Shown in pieces: positions 1 through 5,394 of a DNA stretch of 5,394 bases. Source of the stretch: Christensenella sp. UBA941 (lineage in GTDB: Bacteria; Bacillota; Clostridia; Christensenellales; UBA941); assembly GCA_002293365.1 (NCBI GenBank), contig DBDD01000347.1, positions 1 through 5,394 of the forward strand, written 5' to 3'. The position numbers were made by a program, and so were the translations under genes. Each line of letters opens with the position of its first letter. The stretch's first letter is position 1. The notes under the pieces are model-generated. The model searched no databases and was not told where the DNA came from. It saw only the letters and a list, made by a program, of their open reading frames with translations.

Positions 1-203
1 GCCGCGCGGCCTTCGGCGATGGAATCGAGGAGCGCCGTTCGCTGCTCGTTTTCAGCCACAAGTCCCGCGCGCTCGGCTTTCAGCGCCTCCACCTCGGCAG
101 TAAGGGTCGCCATCTCTTCGGCCTTCATTTCCGCGCTGCGCTTTTCAACGTCGGCGGCGATCTCGGCGAGGCGCGCGTCGATTGCTTTAATTCTTGGGTT
201 CAT
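1..203 (-). CDS. Major capsid protein, HK97 fold, N-terminal part only (cut by the left window edge)
   Basis: Only the first 67 codons are present; the frame is open to the window edge. The visible part is almost entirely a charged, Ala/Glu/Lys-rich helix with heptad-like spacing (for example IDARLAEIAADVEKR, then TLTAEVEALKAERAGLVAEN), as expected for the delta or scaffolding domain that precedes the HK97-type capsid fold. In that family this domain directs procapsid assembly and is then removed by the prohead protease, whose gene lies directly upstream. The capsid domain itself is outside the window, so the identity rests on the coiled coil and on the order portal, protease, capsid. Two in-frame ATGs are possible, at 209 and 203. 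The one at 203 lies 7 nt after a GGAGG and is preferred; the one at 209 would be only 1 nt after it. A separate scaffold protein is the main alternative, but is less likely in this gene order. Confidence 0.8.
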   Translation of the reverse strand, partial: MNPRIKAIDARLAEIAADVEKRSAEMKAEEMATLTAEVEALKAERAGLVAENEQRTALLDSIAEGRA

Positions 204-205
204 GT

Positions 206-832
206 TCATACCTCCAGTTTGATTTTTAACAGTAGTAATTGGGCCTGCCGCGCTAACGCCTCCCGTCTCTCTATCTCGATCACTCCGTCGAAGTAGGAAC
301 GCGCGGAAATATCGGTGCCGTCGTTCGCCGGATAGCTTACCGGCGAAACGTCGAAAACCTTCTTGATCCGTAATATCGTCCTCGTTCGCGTGTCTTTATC
401 GAAAGAATCCTCGGCGACGCGGAACGCCCACGACATTTTATAAATCAATCCTTTGTCGATCGCGTCATACATGGCGCGGGCGTCGTTCGTCAAGCCAAGA
501 TCGGACGCAATAAAAAGTCCGCCGCTTTGAGGCTCTACCAAAAGCGACGGCGCTTTGCCTTTTGCCATTTTGTTACGGGCGAATACCGCCCCCATATGAT
601 CGAAGCGCATAACCACATCGGACATATCCGCGCCCGCGAGCGCGTTACGGTCGATTCTTTCAAAGATTTTTACGCCGTCATATTCATAGAGAAGATAGGG
701 CGTGTCAAAGGTCGTCGCGAAGCCTTCAACGTAAAATTCACTGTCAAACCGCTTCGCCATCCCCGGCCCCACTGTCGCCAGCGGCTGCGCCATCGCCCGA
801 TATTCCCGATCCTTCATTGCTGGGGTTTTCAT
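206..832 (-). CDS. HK97-family prohead protease (peptidase family S78)
   Basis: This 208-residue serine protease is expected to be incorporated into the procapsid, where it cleaves the N-terminal delta domain of the capsid protein during maturation. Family hallmarks visible in order are an N-terminal strand REYRAM (9-14), the segment FYVEGFATTFDTPYLLYE (33-50), a conserved RIDRNAL (59-65), the likely catalytic His79 in RFDHM, the likely catalytic Ser134 in YKMSWAFRV, and the conserved FDVSPVSYPANDGT (160-173), which probably supplies the acidic triad member. The C-terminus is a Leu/Lys/Arg-rich helix. The length is normal for the family. The ATG at 832 is chosen because AAAGGAG lies 10 nt upstream and because the REYRA strand would be lost with the later ATG at 760. 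This start places the first 89 nt inside the portal gene in another frame, so translation is probably coupled to portal translation. Confidence 0.93.
   Translation of the reverse strand: MKTPAMKDREYRAMAQPLATVGPGMAKRFDSEFYVEGFATTFDTPYLLYEYDGVKIFERIDRNALAGADMSDVVMRFDHMGAVFARNKMAKGKAPSLLVEPQSGGLFIASDLGLTNDARAMYDAIDKGLIYKMSWAFRVAEDSFDKDTRTRTILRIKKVFDVSPVSYPANDGTDISARSYFDGVIEIERREALARQAQLLLLKIKLEV
211..215 (-). promoter_or_regulatory. Ribosome binding site deciding the capsid gene start
   Basis: The minus strand reads GGAGG here, inside the last codons of the protease gene. It is 7 nt before the ATG at 203 but only 1 nt before the ATG at 209. The spacing favours the start at 203, which leaves a 2-nt gap after the protease stop codon. 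Confidence 0.7.
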
Positions 833-1988
833 CGGTTGGGTTCTCCTTTCCTAATTCGTCTATGGCGGCGTATTCGCGCCGGATGAAAAGCCGGTCGCCG
901 CCTTCCACATGCGGCAGCCCCCACATATCGAGGCCCGCGTTTTGGGTCATCATGCCACGGTCGAAAAGCTGCGTCGCCAAAGCTAATTTTGTTTGATTGC
1001 TCGCGTATAGCAGCCGGTTTGACGTTAGGCGTATTTCGTTACCGTGGGCGATTTCGCGCTGCGTATAGGTCATGTTGGTTAGGACGAGCGAAAGCTGGAG
1101 CGCGAACGGCTCGACCTTGCCTTCGAAGTAGGCGTTAAATTCGTTCTCGTTGTATTTATTTTCCAGTATTGCGGCATTTGTACCGAAGTAGCGATAAACA
1201 TTATCGTTTATCTGCTGCATCTGGAGCGCGTTTGCGGTAAAGGGCTTACTGTCTACTTGCTTCACGTCCTGAAATTTGCTATCCACAAGCATAAGGCCCG
1301 TTTTGTTGTCTTCCGAAAGGTTATCCTGCGAGAATCGCGCGCGCGCCTCCTTTATTTCCTCTTCATCGAATACATTTGCGAGCCTTGCAATAAAACGAAT
1401 GGCCGCCGAGCTTTTGACGCCGTTGATTATGCCTTGATTTTGCGTGTGAATTAGCTGCATCGTCGGCTTTAGCACGCGGCTGTTGCTCTCTCCGAAAAAA
1501 TCGTCATTGTATTGGTGCTGGGTCAGCACGCCGACGCGATCAAATTCAATCGCCGCCCGTTTGCCGTTCGAGAACGTGTAGCGGAGATATGGAACGCCTT
1601 TCACTTCCACCACTTCGCAAAACTGCGGCAAAAGGGGATAGTAGCCGGTAATATAGCCTGCTTCATCCTCCAGCGGAATTATAAAAGCGTTGTTATTCAC
1701 CGAAAGAATGGTCGCGAGCCGGTAGAGGAATTTCGACGTATCCATAAAGGGATTCGGTCTGAATTGCAGTGTTTTCTCAAGATTTTTATACGCGCTGCCG
1801 CGAATTTCCGGCTTTAATTTGCTGCAAAACGAGGCGAAGGAATGGATCGACGCCCGTATTAGCTCCATCTCATACAGGCGCTCGGACACAGTTGTAAAAA
1901 CGGGCGAGTAGCCCGTTAGCAATTCAAATAAACCATCGGGAATTATCTTCTCCCGCTTTTTTTTGAATAAAGATTCAAAAAGCCCCAT
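744..1988 (-). CDS. Phage portal protein, HK97 type
   Basis: A 414-residue portal protein, close to the usual length for the HK97 portal family. It would form the ring at one capsid vertex through which the terminase pumps DNA and to which the head-tail connector binds. The N-terminus MGLFESLFKKKREK is the usual short basic start. The body has family-like segments: ASFCSKLKPEIR (52-63), the LQFRPNPFMDTSKFLYRLAT region (about 74-93), NNNAFIIPLEDEAGYITGYYPL (from about 98), and the C-terminal stem and crown region with QQINDNVYRYFGTN, FALQLSLVLTNMTYTQRE and IRLTSNRLLYAS. After about residue 385 the sequence becomes a low-complexity Asn/Gly/Ser/Asp/Ala tail, probably disordered; the end of that tail overlaps the protease reading frame. 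The ATG at 1988 is 1 nt after the large terminase stop and 10 nt after an AAAGGAG at 1999-2005, so the start is well supported. Confidence 0.93.
   Translation of the reverse strand: MGLFESLFKKKREKIIPDGLFELLTGYSPVFTTVSERLYEMELIRASIHSFASFCSKLKPEIRGSAYKNLEKTLQFRPNPFMDTSKFLYRLATILSVNNNAFIIPLEDEAGYITGYYPLLPQFCEVVEVKGVPYLRYTFSNGKRAAIEFDRVGVLTQHQYNDDFFGESNSRVLKPTMQLIHTQNQGIINGVKSSAAIRFIARLANVFDEEEIKEARARFSQDNLSEDNKTGLMLVDSKFQDVKQVDSKPFTANALQMQQINDNVYRYFGTNAAILENKYNENEFNAYFEGKVEPFALQLSLVLTNMTYTQREIAHGNEIRLTSNRLLYASNQTKLALATQLFDRGMMTQNAGLDMWGLPHVEGGDRLFIRREYAAIDELGKENPTDENPSNEGSGISGDGAAAGDSGAGDGEAV
843..849 (-). promoter_or_regulatory. Ribosome binding site of the protease gene, inside the portal gene
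   Basis: The minus strand reads AAAGGAG, 10 nt before the protease ATG at 832. It lies within the C-terminal codons of the portal gene. The later in-frame ATGs at 817, 793 and 760 were considered: those at 817 and 760 have no comparable purine-rich site. This supports the long portal/protease overlap. Confidence 0.7.
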
Positions 1989-1989
1989 G

Positions 1990-3651
1990 CTATCGCCTCT
2001 CCTTTTTCAGCATTTCGCCGATTTCAGCCCAATATTTTTGACGGACGGTTAAAGCGTCGATCACGCTAACAAAGCCATCGATCCGGGCGCGCTGTTCGAT
2101 TTTAACCGGCCTGAATTTCCTCGTTTCGATGTTATGTTTTAGCGCGACGTTCAAAAAATGAGCCTTTAAAAGATTGTTGTCCGGGATTTTGAAATTCCCG
2201 TCTTTTATGATCCCCTCAAATTCCCGGATCACGGGCGCGAGGTTTTCGCCCTGCCATACGTCGTCCGTATGGAATCCGTAGTCCTTTAGGTCGTCTATGA
2301 GATATTGCGCGCTGTATCGGTCATATCCAATTTTTAGGACGTAGATTTCGTATACCTTGCGGAGCGCGACAAACCAATCGTATACATCGCGATAATTTAC
2401 GAAATTTTCGCCCGATAGCTTCACGATGCCTTTTTCAACAAACAGGGCGTAGGGTATGCCGTCGATAGCCTGCGCTGTTTCTAAGCGGTTCGCGGGCATG
2501 AAGAATTGGCAAAAGGCGTAAATCTTCCCGTCGCGCTCCAATAGGACGCTCGCCGCCGTAAGGTCGGTGGTTTGCGAAAGGTCGATCCCGCCGACGCCAT
2601 ACTTGCGCCGGAAGTCGGTGAGCGTTACTTCTGCATCTTCGCCCGCCGCCTGTACGAATTTGTATTCTAGCCAAGCGACGGAGGAATTTTGTTTTACGTT
2701 GCAATACTTCGTTAGAAACTCTATTTTTTTGCTTGCGCTGGCCTCGGCGATCGCGATTTCCTCGCGGAAAAATTCCTCATAGACGGAAACGCCCATATTT
2801 GGATTCGCTTTTTTAAGCTCTTCCATATCGTTCCAATGGTTTTCATCGTCCACGATATACAAAAACGGCAACAGGCGGCGCTCCTTACTGTTGCCCTTTA
2901 AGAAGGACGTGGCGCGCTTGAAAAGCTCGTCGTATATGCCGTCATTCTCATAGCCAGCCGTTGAAATGCTCAATATTAGCGGCTGCCGCCGCGATCCGAG
3001 CGCGGATTTCATAACCTCATATTGTTTTAACCCAGCGTCGCCCCTCCAGCTCGCGACCTCGTCGTTCGTGACTAAATGCGGGTTAAAACCATCGGATTTT
3101 TTAGCATTAAAGGCGAGTGGTTTAACGATTGTATTACTTTCCTCGATGTAAATATCCGACCGGCGCTTCTTCGATATCTCCGAAAGCTCCGGCTCCTTCT
3201 TTATCATCTGGTAAAAATTATCATAAACGATGTTCGCTTGTTCGAGCTTCGGGGCTAGGCAGTATGTTTCGGCCCCGTATTCATCATCCAGATAAGACAT
3301 ATAAGCGATAATCGCGGAGGCTAAAAGCGTTTTTCCGTTTTTGCGCGCCACGACGATGAAAACCTCGCGCCACACGCGAAAGCCGTTATCATCCACGATT
3401 CCAAAAATGCAAGATACAAGCGCCTTTTGCCAAAGTTCCAGCTTTAAGAGGTCGTCGCGCCCTTTGCTGTGGTGACAAAAATTCTCGATAAAATCAATTG
3501 CTTCATTGGCCTTTTTGCCATTGAAGATGTACTCGCCGCGCTGTATTCCATCAACGATTGTTTTGTAAATCGCGTATATCCATTTGCCGGCCACGATTTC
3601 CCCGTTTTCAATCCGGGAAAAATACTCATATATAAAATTTGCGTAAAGCAT
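1990..3651 (-). CDS. Terminase large subunit (Terminase_1 / HK97 gp2-like), ATPase and nuclease
   Basis: A 553-residue packaging motor protein: an N-terminal ATPase pumps DNA through the portal and a C-terminal RNase H-like nuclease cuts the concatemer. Visible motifs are the Walker A ARKNGKT (102-108), the Walker B region LVTNDEV with Asp197-Glu198, the coupling motif STAG (230-233), and the nuclease acidic residues Asp357 in GGIDLSQTTDLT, Asp444 in IGYDRYSAQY, and probably Asp525 in ARIDGFVSV. The N-terminal IENGEIVAGKWI is also typical of the family. All expected catalytic elements are present and the length is normal, so the gene looks intact. The ATG overlaps the small terminase stop by one base (TAATG) and has no close Shine-Dalgarno sequence, which suggests translational coupling to the small subunit. 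The segments QNSSVAWLEYKF and SQTTDLT recall terminases of Clostridia phages (recalled, not searched). Confidence 0.97.
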   Translation of the reverse strand: MLYANFIYEYFSRIENGEIVAGKWIYAIYKTIVDGIQRGEYIFNGKKANEAIDFIENFCHHSKGRDDLLKLELWQKALVSCIFGIVDDNGFRVWREVFIVVARKNGKTLLASAIIAYMSYLDDEYGAETYCLAPKLEQANIVYDNFYQMIKKEPELSEISKKRRSDIYIEESNTIVKPLAFNAKKSDGFNPHLVTNDEVASWRGDAGLKQYEVMKSALGSRRQPLILSISTAGYENDGIYDELFKRATSFLKGNSKERRLLPFLYIVDDENHWNDMEELKKANPNMGVSVYEEFFREEIAIAEASASKKIEFLTKYCNVKQNSSVAWLEYKFVQAAGEDAEVTLTDFRRKYGVGGIDLSQTTDLTAASVLLERDGKIYAFCQFFMPANRLETAQAIDGIPYALFVEKGIVKLSGENFVNYRDVYDWFVALRKVYEIYVLKIGYDRYSAQYLIDDLKDYGFHTDDVWQGENLAPVIREFEGIIKDGNFKIPDNNLLKAHFLNVALKHNIETRKFRPVKIEQRARIDGFVSVIDALTVRQKYWAEIGEMLKKERR

Positions 3652-4013
3652 TATTTATTTTTAGCGTCCTTCATCGCCTGTAATCTGCTGTTTTTTTTCT
3701 GCGCGGCGGGCGCGAGGTCGACAAGCTGCTTTATAATCGCTGCGTGATTTTTGGTCATAGCAATATGGGTTTTGACTGCCTCGGATTGCTTTACGCCTTT
3801 TTGGTTAGCGCCGTTTTGGTACTCTTCCGTATAGCCGTCCTTGTTAATTATTTCCTGCAAATCTTCGAGCGATACGGCCATAAACGCCGCATTACGGATC
3901 AAGCTTTCGACGGTGGACAATTTATTTTTATCCAAGTCTTTGAATACTTTTTTAAGTCGGGCGATCTCTTTTTTGATCCGCTGTTCTTTTGTTAAGTCCT
4001 GCGATCTCGCCAA
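3651..4013 (-). CDS. Terminase small subunit, P27-like family
   Basis: This gene is read here as 120 residues from a TTG start. The small subunit recognises the packaging site on phage DNA and recruits the large subunit. The protein starts MARSQDLTKEQRIKKEIARL, followed by a basic helical region KKVFKDLDKNK (about 21-31), a helix ending in SLEDLQEIINKDGYTEEYQNG, and a final helical segment HIAMTKNHAAIIKQLVDLAP, which matches the pattern of P27-like small terminases in Bacillota phages. The C-terminus is Lys-rich. The frame stays open upstream to a GTG at 4052, which would add 13 Gly/Arg/Lys-rich residues. The TTG at 4013 is preferred because GGAGG lies exactly 7 nt before it and the resulting N-terminus is the family-like one. 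The stop codon overlaps the large terminase ATG by one base. Confidence 0.88.
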   Translation of the reverse strand: MARSQDLTKEQRIKKEIARLKKVFKDLDKNKLSTVESLIRNAAFMAVSLEDLQEIINKDGYTEEYQNGANQKGVKQSEAVKTHIAMTKNHAAIIKQLVDLAPAAQKKNSRLQAMKDAKNK

Positions 4014-4144
4014 AAAATCGCCTCCTTTTTTCGCTCTACCCCCACCCCTCACGCATACACCCGTCGTGCGCGCGCCTGCGGAGTAAAATTATTCTGTCGC
4101 CTCGGTGTTTTTTCGCGCCGATTTTTCGCGTTTCATGGGGGGGA
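4014..4144. other. Spacer between the HNH and small terminase genes; candidate packaging-site (cos) region
   Basis: This 131-nt spacer is the longest clear gap in the window apart from the one upstream of the HNH gene. On the plus strand it contains a run of seven G (4137-4143), a C-rich tract (4039-4048), and three related TTTTTTCGC-type words at 4026-4034, 4108-4116 and 4122-4129 (the last with one T fewer). In phages of the HNH plus terminase type, cos sites commonly lie near the small terminase gene. That makes this a reasonable candidate, but no cohesive end can be read from sequence alone. A 15-codon frame at 4089-4136 has no ribosome binding site and is not called. Confidence 0.3.
4021..4025 (-). 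promoter_or_regulatory. Ribosome binding site pointing to a TTG start of the small terminase
   Basis: The minus strand reads GGAGG preceded by an A-run. It is 7 nt before the TTG at 4013, an ideal distance. The alternative GTG at 4052 is upstream of this site and so cannot use it. This is the main reason for the chosen start. Confidence 0.75.
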
Positions 4145-4450
4145 TCATGGCGCGAGCGCCTGCAAATTTCCGTCCGCGTCGAAAGTGTATCGAAGCGCCC
4201 GCTCCGCTGCGTGATGCTCGCGATTGTGTTCTTTTTGACTAAGCGCTTCGAGGTTGTCCCATGATAGCGTGATGTTCGGATCGTTTATATTTTCTGGAGT
4301 TAAATATATTTTGTGGTGGACGATCTCGGCGACGACCGGGTCATCCGGCGTCGAACTGCGCTCACATAGGCCGCCGACACTTTGAAGGTATGCCTCGCGG
4401 CAGGCGCGCCAAGCGTCTGAATTATAAAACTTCTCGGCCCATGCTTTCAT
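4145..4450 (-). CDS. HNH endonuclease next to terminase, with degenerate zinc-binding site
   Basis: A 101-residue HNH nuclease of the kind encoded beside the terminase in many HK97-like phages, where it assists the large subunit in cutting at cos. The visible pattern is MKAWAEKFYNSDAW, then REAYLQSVGGLCERS, then the HNH core IVHHKIYLTPENINDPNITL, WDNLEAL and HNREHH. The candidate catalytic residues (first His of HNH, Asn of DNLEAL, His of HNREHH) are all present. Unusually, the CxxC pairs that normally bind structural zinc are mostly gone: the first reads CERS and the second reads SQKE. The ATG at 4450 is chosen because homologues as I recall them begin close to this WAxxFY segment. The frame extends to GTG at 4468, and no convincing Shine-Dalgarno sequence precedes either start, only GGGCGG-like sequence. 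The active-site pattern suggests it is still functional, but this is inference. Confidence 0.87.
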   Translation of the reverse strand: MKAWAEKFYNSDAWRACREAYLQSVGGLCERSSTPDDPVVAEIVHHKIYLTPENINDPNITLSWDNLEALSQKEHNREHHAAERALRYTFDADGNLQALAP

Positions 4451-4512
4451 ATCATCGCCGCCCAACACAAAAGCCGCCCGGTTCCCCCGCGCGGCAATTG
4501 ATAGTTATTCAT
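4447..4512 (-). CDS. Possible 21-residue leader or small protein before the HNH gene (weak)
   Basis: An ATG at 4512 opens a short frame, MNNYQLPRGGTGRLLCWAAM plus one residue, whose TGA overlaps the HNH ATG at 4450 as ATGA. That junction is the form seen in translationally coupled genes, and the HNH gene lacks a good ribosome binding site of its own, so a coupling leader is conceivable. Against it, there is no Shine-Dalgarno sequence before this ATG, the peptide is not one I recognise, and the overlap could be chance. It is listed only because it lies in otherwise unassigned sequence. Confidence 0.15.
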   Translation of the reverse strand: MNNYQLPRGGTGRLLCWAAMI

Positions 4513-4536
4513 CGTGGATAAGCATATCACGTTAAA

Positions 4537-4570
4537 TGTGCGCGCGTAAAGTGCATAAAAAGCGCACGCA
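4537..4570 (-). other. Inverted repeat after the regulator gene
   Basis: TGTGCGCGC (4537-4545) and GCGCACGCA (4562-4570) can pair over nine positions with one mismatch and one G-U pair, enclosing a 16-nt AT-rich loop. It begins 10 nt after the stop codon of the ArpU-like gene. There is no U-run after it in the direction of transcription, so it is not a standard intrinsic terminator. It could be an RNA processing or attenuation element, or chance in GC-rich sequence. Confidence 0.3.
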
Positions 4571-4580
4571 TAAAGGGCAA

Positions 4581-5111
4581 TCAAAGCGCCTCGGCTCCAT
4601 ACAGCCGAACGGCCAGCCGACGCACAAGGCGGCCACGATTCCGGCGTACCGTCGTAACATCGCAAGGGATCGCCTCGGCGATTTGATCGTCGTTCTTCCC
4701 TTCGAAGTAACGAGCGGTTACGACGATATAATACGGGTCGGCCTTAATAAGAGCAAGCGCGCCCGCGATCGTTTCGACCTCATAAGTATCCCGCGTGATT
4801 TCCTCGTTCGTCTTGGTCATAAGCCCTTCGATAATTTCGTCCTGCGAAAGCCGGACGCCCGATCCCCCGAAGCGCGCTATGCTCTTGCTATGCTCCGGCG
4901 CGCCTTCGGTTGCGATATCTCGCAATAGCTCTTTATTATCCTCAATCCTTTTGAGTAGGTCGGGATAGGCATACAGGCGCTTCTCCGTCGCCTTGTAGGT
5001 GTTGCTCGGCGTCTGGTTAGCCGCCACGTATCCCGCCCGTATGCCAGCGTTTACGGCTTTGTCAATGATCGCTTGAATATCAAAAGCCTTTTGATCCTTT
5101 CCCTTCGCCAT
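4581..5111 (-). CDS. ArpU/sigma-region-4-like phage transcriptional regulator
   Basis: A 176-residue protein probably binding DNA through a C-terminal helix-turn-helix. The N-terminal half is helical and charged, with the characteristic segment TEKRLYAYPDLLKRI (42-56), then HSKSIARFGGSGVRLSQDE (74-92) and a long helical stretch (about 93-123). The C-terminus ARYFEGKNDDQIAEAIPC (133-150) followed by DVTTVRRNRGRLVRRLAVRL (151-170) has the layout of sigma factor region 4 or ArpU-type domains: an acidic turn, an IAE helix, then an Arg-rich recognition helix. Proteins of this kind sit just upstream of terminase genes in Bacillota phages and are thought to control late (packaging, head, lysis) expression. 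That role is by position and family, not shown here. The ATG at 5111 follows GGGAGG by 7 nt and lies 16 nt after the upstream stop, so the start is firm. No binding site could be identified. Confidence 0.78.
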   Translation of the reverse strand: MAKGKDQKAFDIQAIIDKAVNAGIRAGYVAANQTPSNTYKATEKRLYAYPDLLKRIEDNKELLRDIATEGAPEHSKSIARFGGSGVRLSQDEIIEGLMTKTNEEITRDTYEVETIAGALALIKADPYYIVVTARYFEGKNDDQIAEAIPCDVTTVRRNRGRLVRRLAVRLYGAEAL

Positions 5112-5127
5112 TGTATCCCCTCCCTCG

Positions 5128-5391
5128 TTAAGCCTCTATGCTATCGAGCCACGCCCGAATGTCTGCGGCAAGCTCTCTATTGGGCGTCGCGAAAGCATAC
5201 GCCCGTAATGCAGAGCGCGCCGCCGCGTCCTTATCGGGCCGAAGAACAAAGCAGTTTTCAACGGGCGAATTGTCCCGCGCTTTGAAAACACGGTACTTTA
5301 CTTTTAGCCCCTCGTATTTTGCGTCCGCGCCGCCCGGCGTTTCCGGCGTGGAGGCTTCCGGCTCCGGCGCTGCGGGTTCTGCGTCCATCAT
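5128..5391 (-). CDS. Small conserved phage protein of unknown function (start may lie outside the window)
   Basis: An 87-residue frame beginning with two consecutive ATGs three bases from the window edge; because the codon before them is also open, the true start may be farther upstream. Residues 1-23 form a Pro/Glu/Ala-rich, probably disordered segment. The rest looks folded: YEGLKVKYRVFKARDNSPV (about 26-44), a strand CFVLRPDKD (47-55), then two helices with AARSALRAYAFAT and RELAADIRAWL. The pattern VxxCFVLRPDKDxAAxxAL is one I recall from small uncharacterised phage proteins encoded just before terminases. I cannot assign a biochemical role. It lies 16 nt upstream of the ArpU-like gene on the same strand and is likely in the same transcript. 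Confidence 0.72.
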   Translation of the reverse strand: MMDAEPAAPEPEASTPETPGGADAKYEGLKVKYRVFKARDNSPVENCFVLRPDKDAAARSALRAYAFATPNRELAADIRAWLDSIEA

Positions 5392-5394
5392 GCC

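Noticed and set aside
527..886. 119-codon plus-strand frame opposite the protease gene
   Set aside because: Antisense to a protease with complete family motifs; composition rich in Arg and His as expected of a shadow frame.
2435..2704. 89-codon minus-strand frame inside the large terminase gene
   Set aside because: It is Arg-rich, out of frame with a terminase that has intact motifs on both sides, and shows no ribosome binding site or recognisable domain; a frame shadow.
3049..3075. Unusual Walker B strand (LVTNDE) in the large terminase, with polar residues just before Asp-Glu
   Set aside because: The Asp-Glu pair is intact, and similar departures from a fully hydrophobic strand occur as I recall in related Clostridia phage terminases; no sign of inactivation.
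4089..4136. 15-codon minus-strand frame, MKREKSARKNTEATE, in the HNH-small terminase spacer
   Set aside because: It has a C-run instead of a ribosome binding site upstream and is too short to judge; no support beyond an open frame.
4536..4928. 130-codon plus-strand frame opposite the regulator gene
   Set aside because: It is antisense to a well-supported gene with a good start site, has no recognisable motif and is explained by codon bias of the minus strand.
1..5394. A hidden defence system, retron, CRISPR array or other new system within the window
   Set aside because: The genes fit a continuous packaging and head module with little spare sequence; no repeat array, reverse transcriptase, toxin-antitoxin pair or foreign cargo gene is visible on either strand.

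Overview
The window is the packaging and head-assembly start of a tailed phage (or prophage) with an HK97-type capsid. Every gene I can support lies on the minus strand, so the genes are transcribed from high to low coordinates. The order is: small conserved phage protein (5128-5391), ArpU/sigma-4-like regulator (4581-5111), HNH endonuclease (4145-4450), small terminase (3651-4013), large terminase (1990-3651), portal (744-1988), HK97-family prohead protease (206-832), and the N-terminus of the major capsid protein, which runs off the left edge (1-203). No integrase, repressor, tail, lysis, tRNA or CRISPR feature is visible, so the sequence does not show whether this is an integrated prophage or a lytic genome.

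Host: the proteins resemble, from memory of the families, a packaging module common in gut Bacillota (Clostridia) phages. Purine-rich Shine-Dalgarno sequences of the GGAGG/AAGGAG type precede most genes, which fits. GC content looks close to half. The host assignment is an inference and no genus can be named.

Layout and cooperation: the genes are tightly packed. Gaps or overlaps are 16 nt (first gene to regulator), a 1-nt TAATG overlap (small to large terminase), 1 nt (large terminase to portal), an 89-nt out-of-frame overlap (portal to protease) and 2 nt (protease to capsid). Only two spacers are noticeable: about 130 nt between the regulator and the HNH gene, and about 131 nt between the HNH gene and the small terminase. 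The regulator probably controls late expression. The HNH protein and the two terminase subunits cut the concatemeric genome and drive it through the portal. The protease is packaged in the procapsid and trims the coiled-coil delta domain from the capsid protein.

The module is recognisable rather than a new system. The points most worth a second look are an HNH protein that has lost three of its four expected zinc cysteines, the dual-coding portal/protease junction, a TTG start for the small terminase, and short repeats plus G/C tracts in the HNH-small terminase spacer that make it a candidate cos region.
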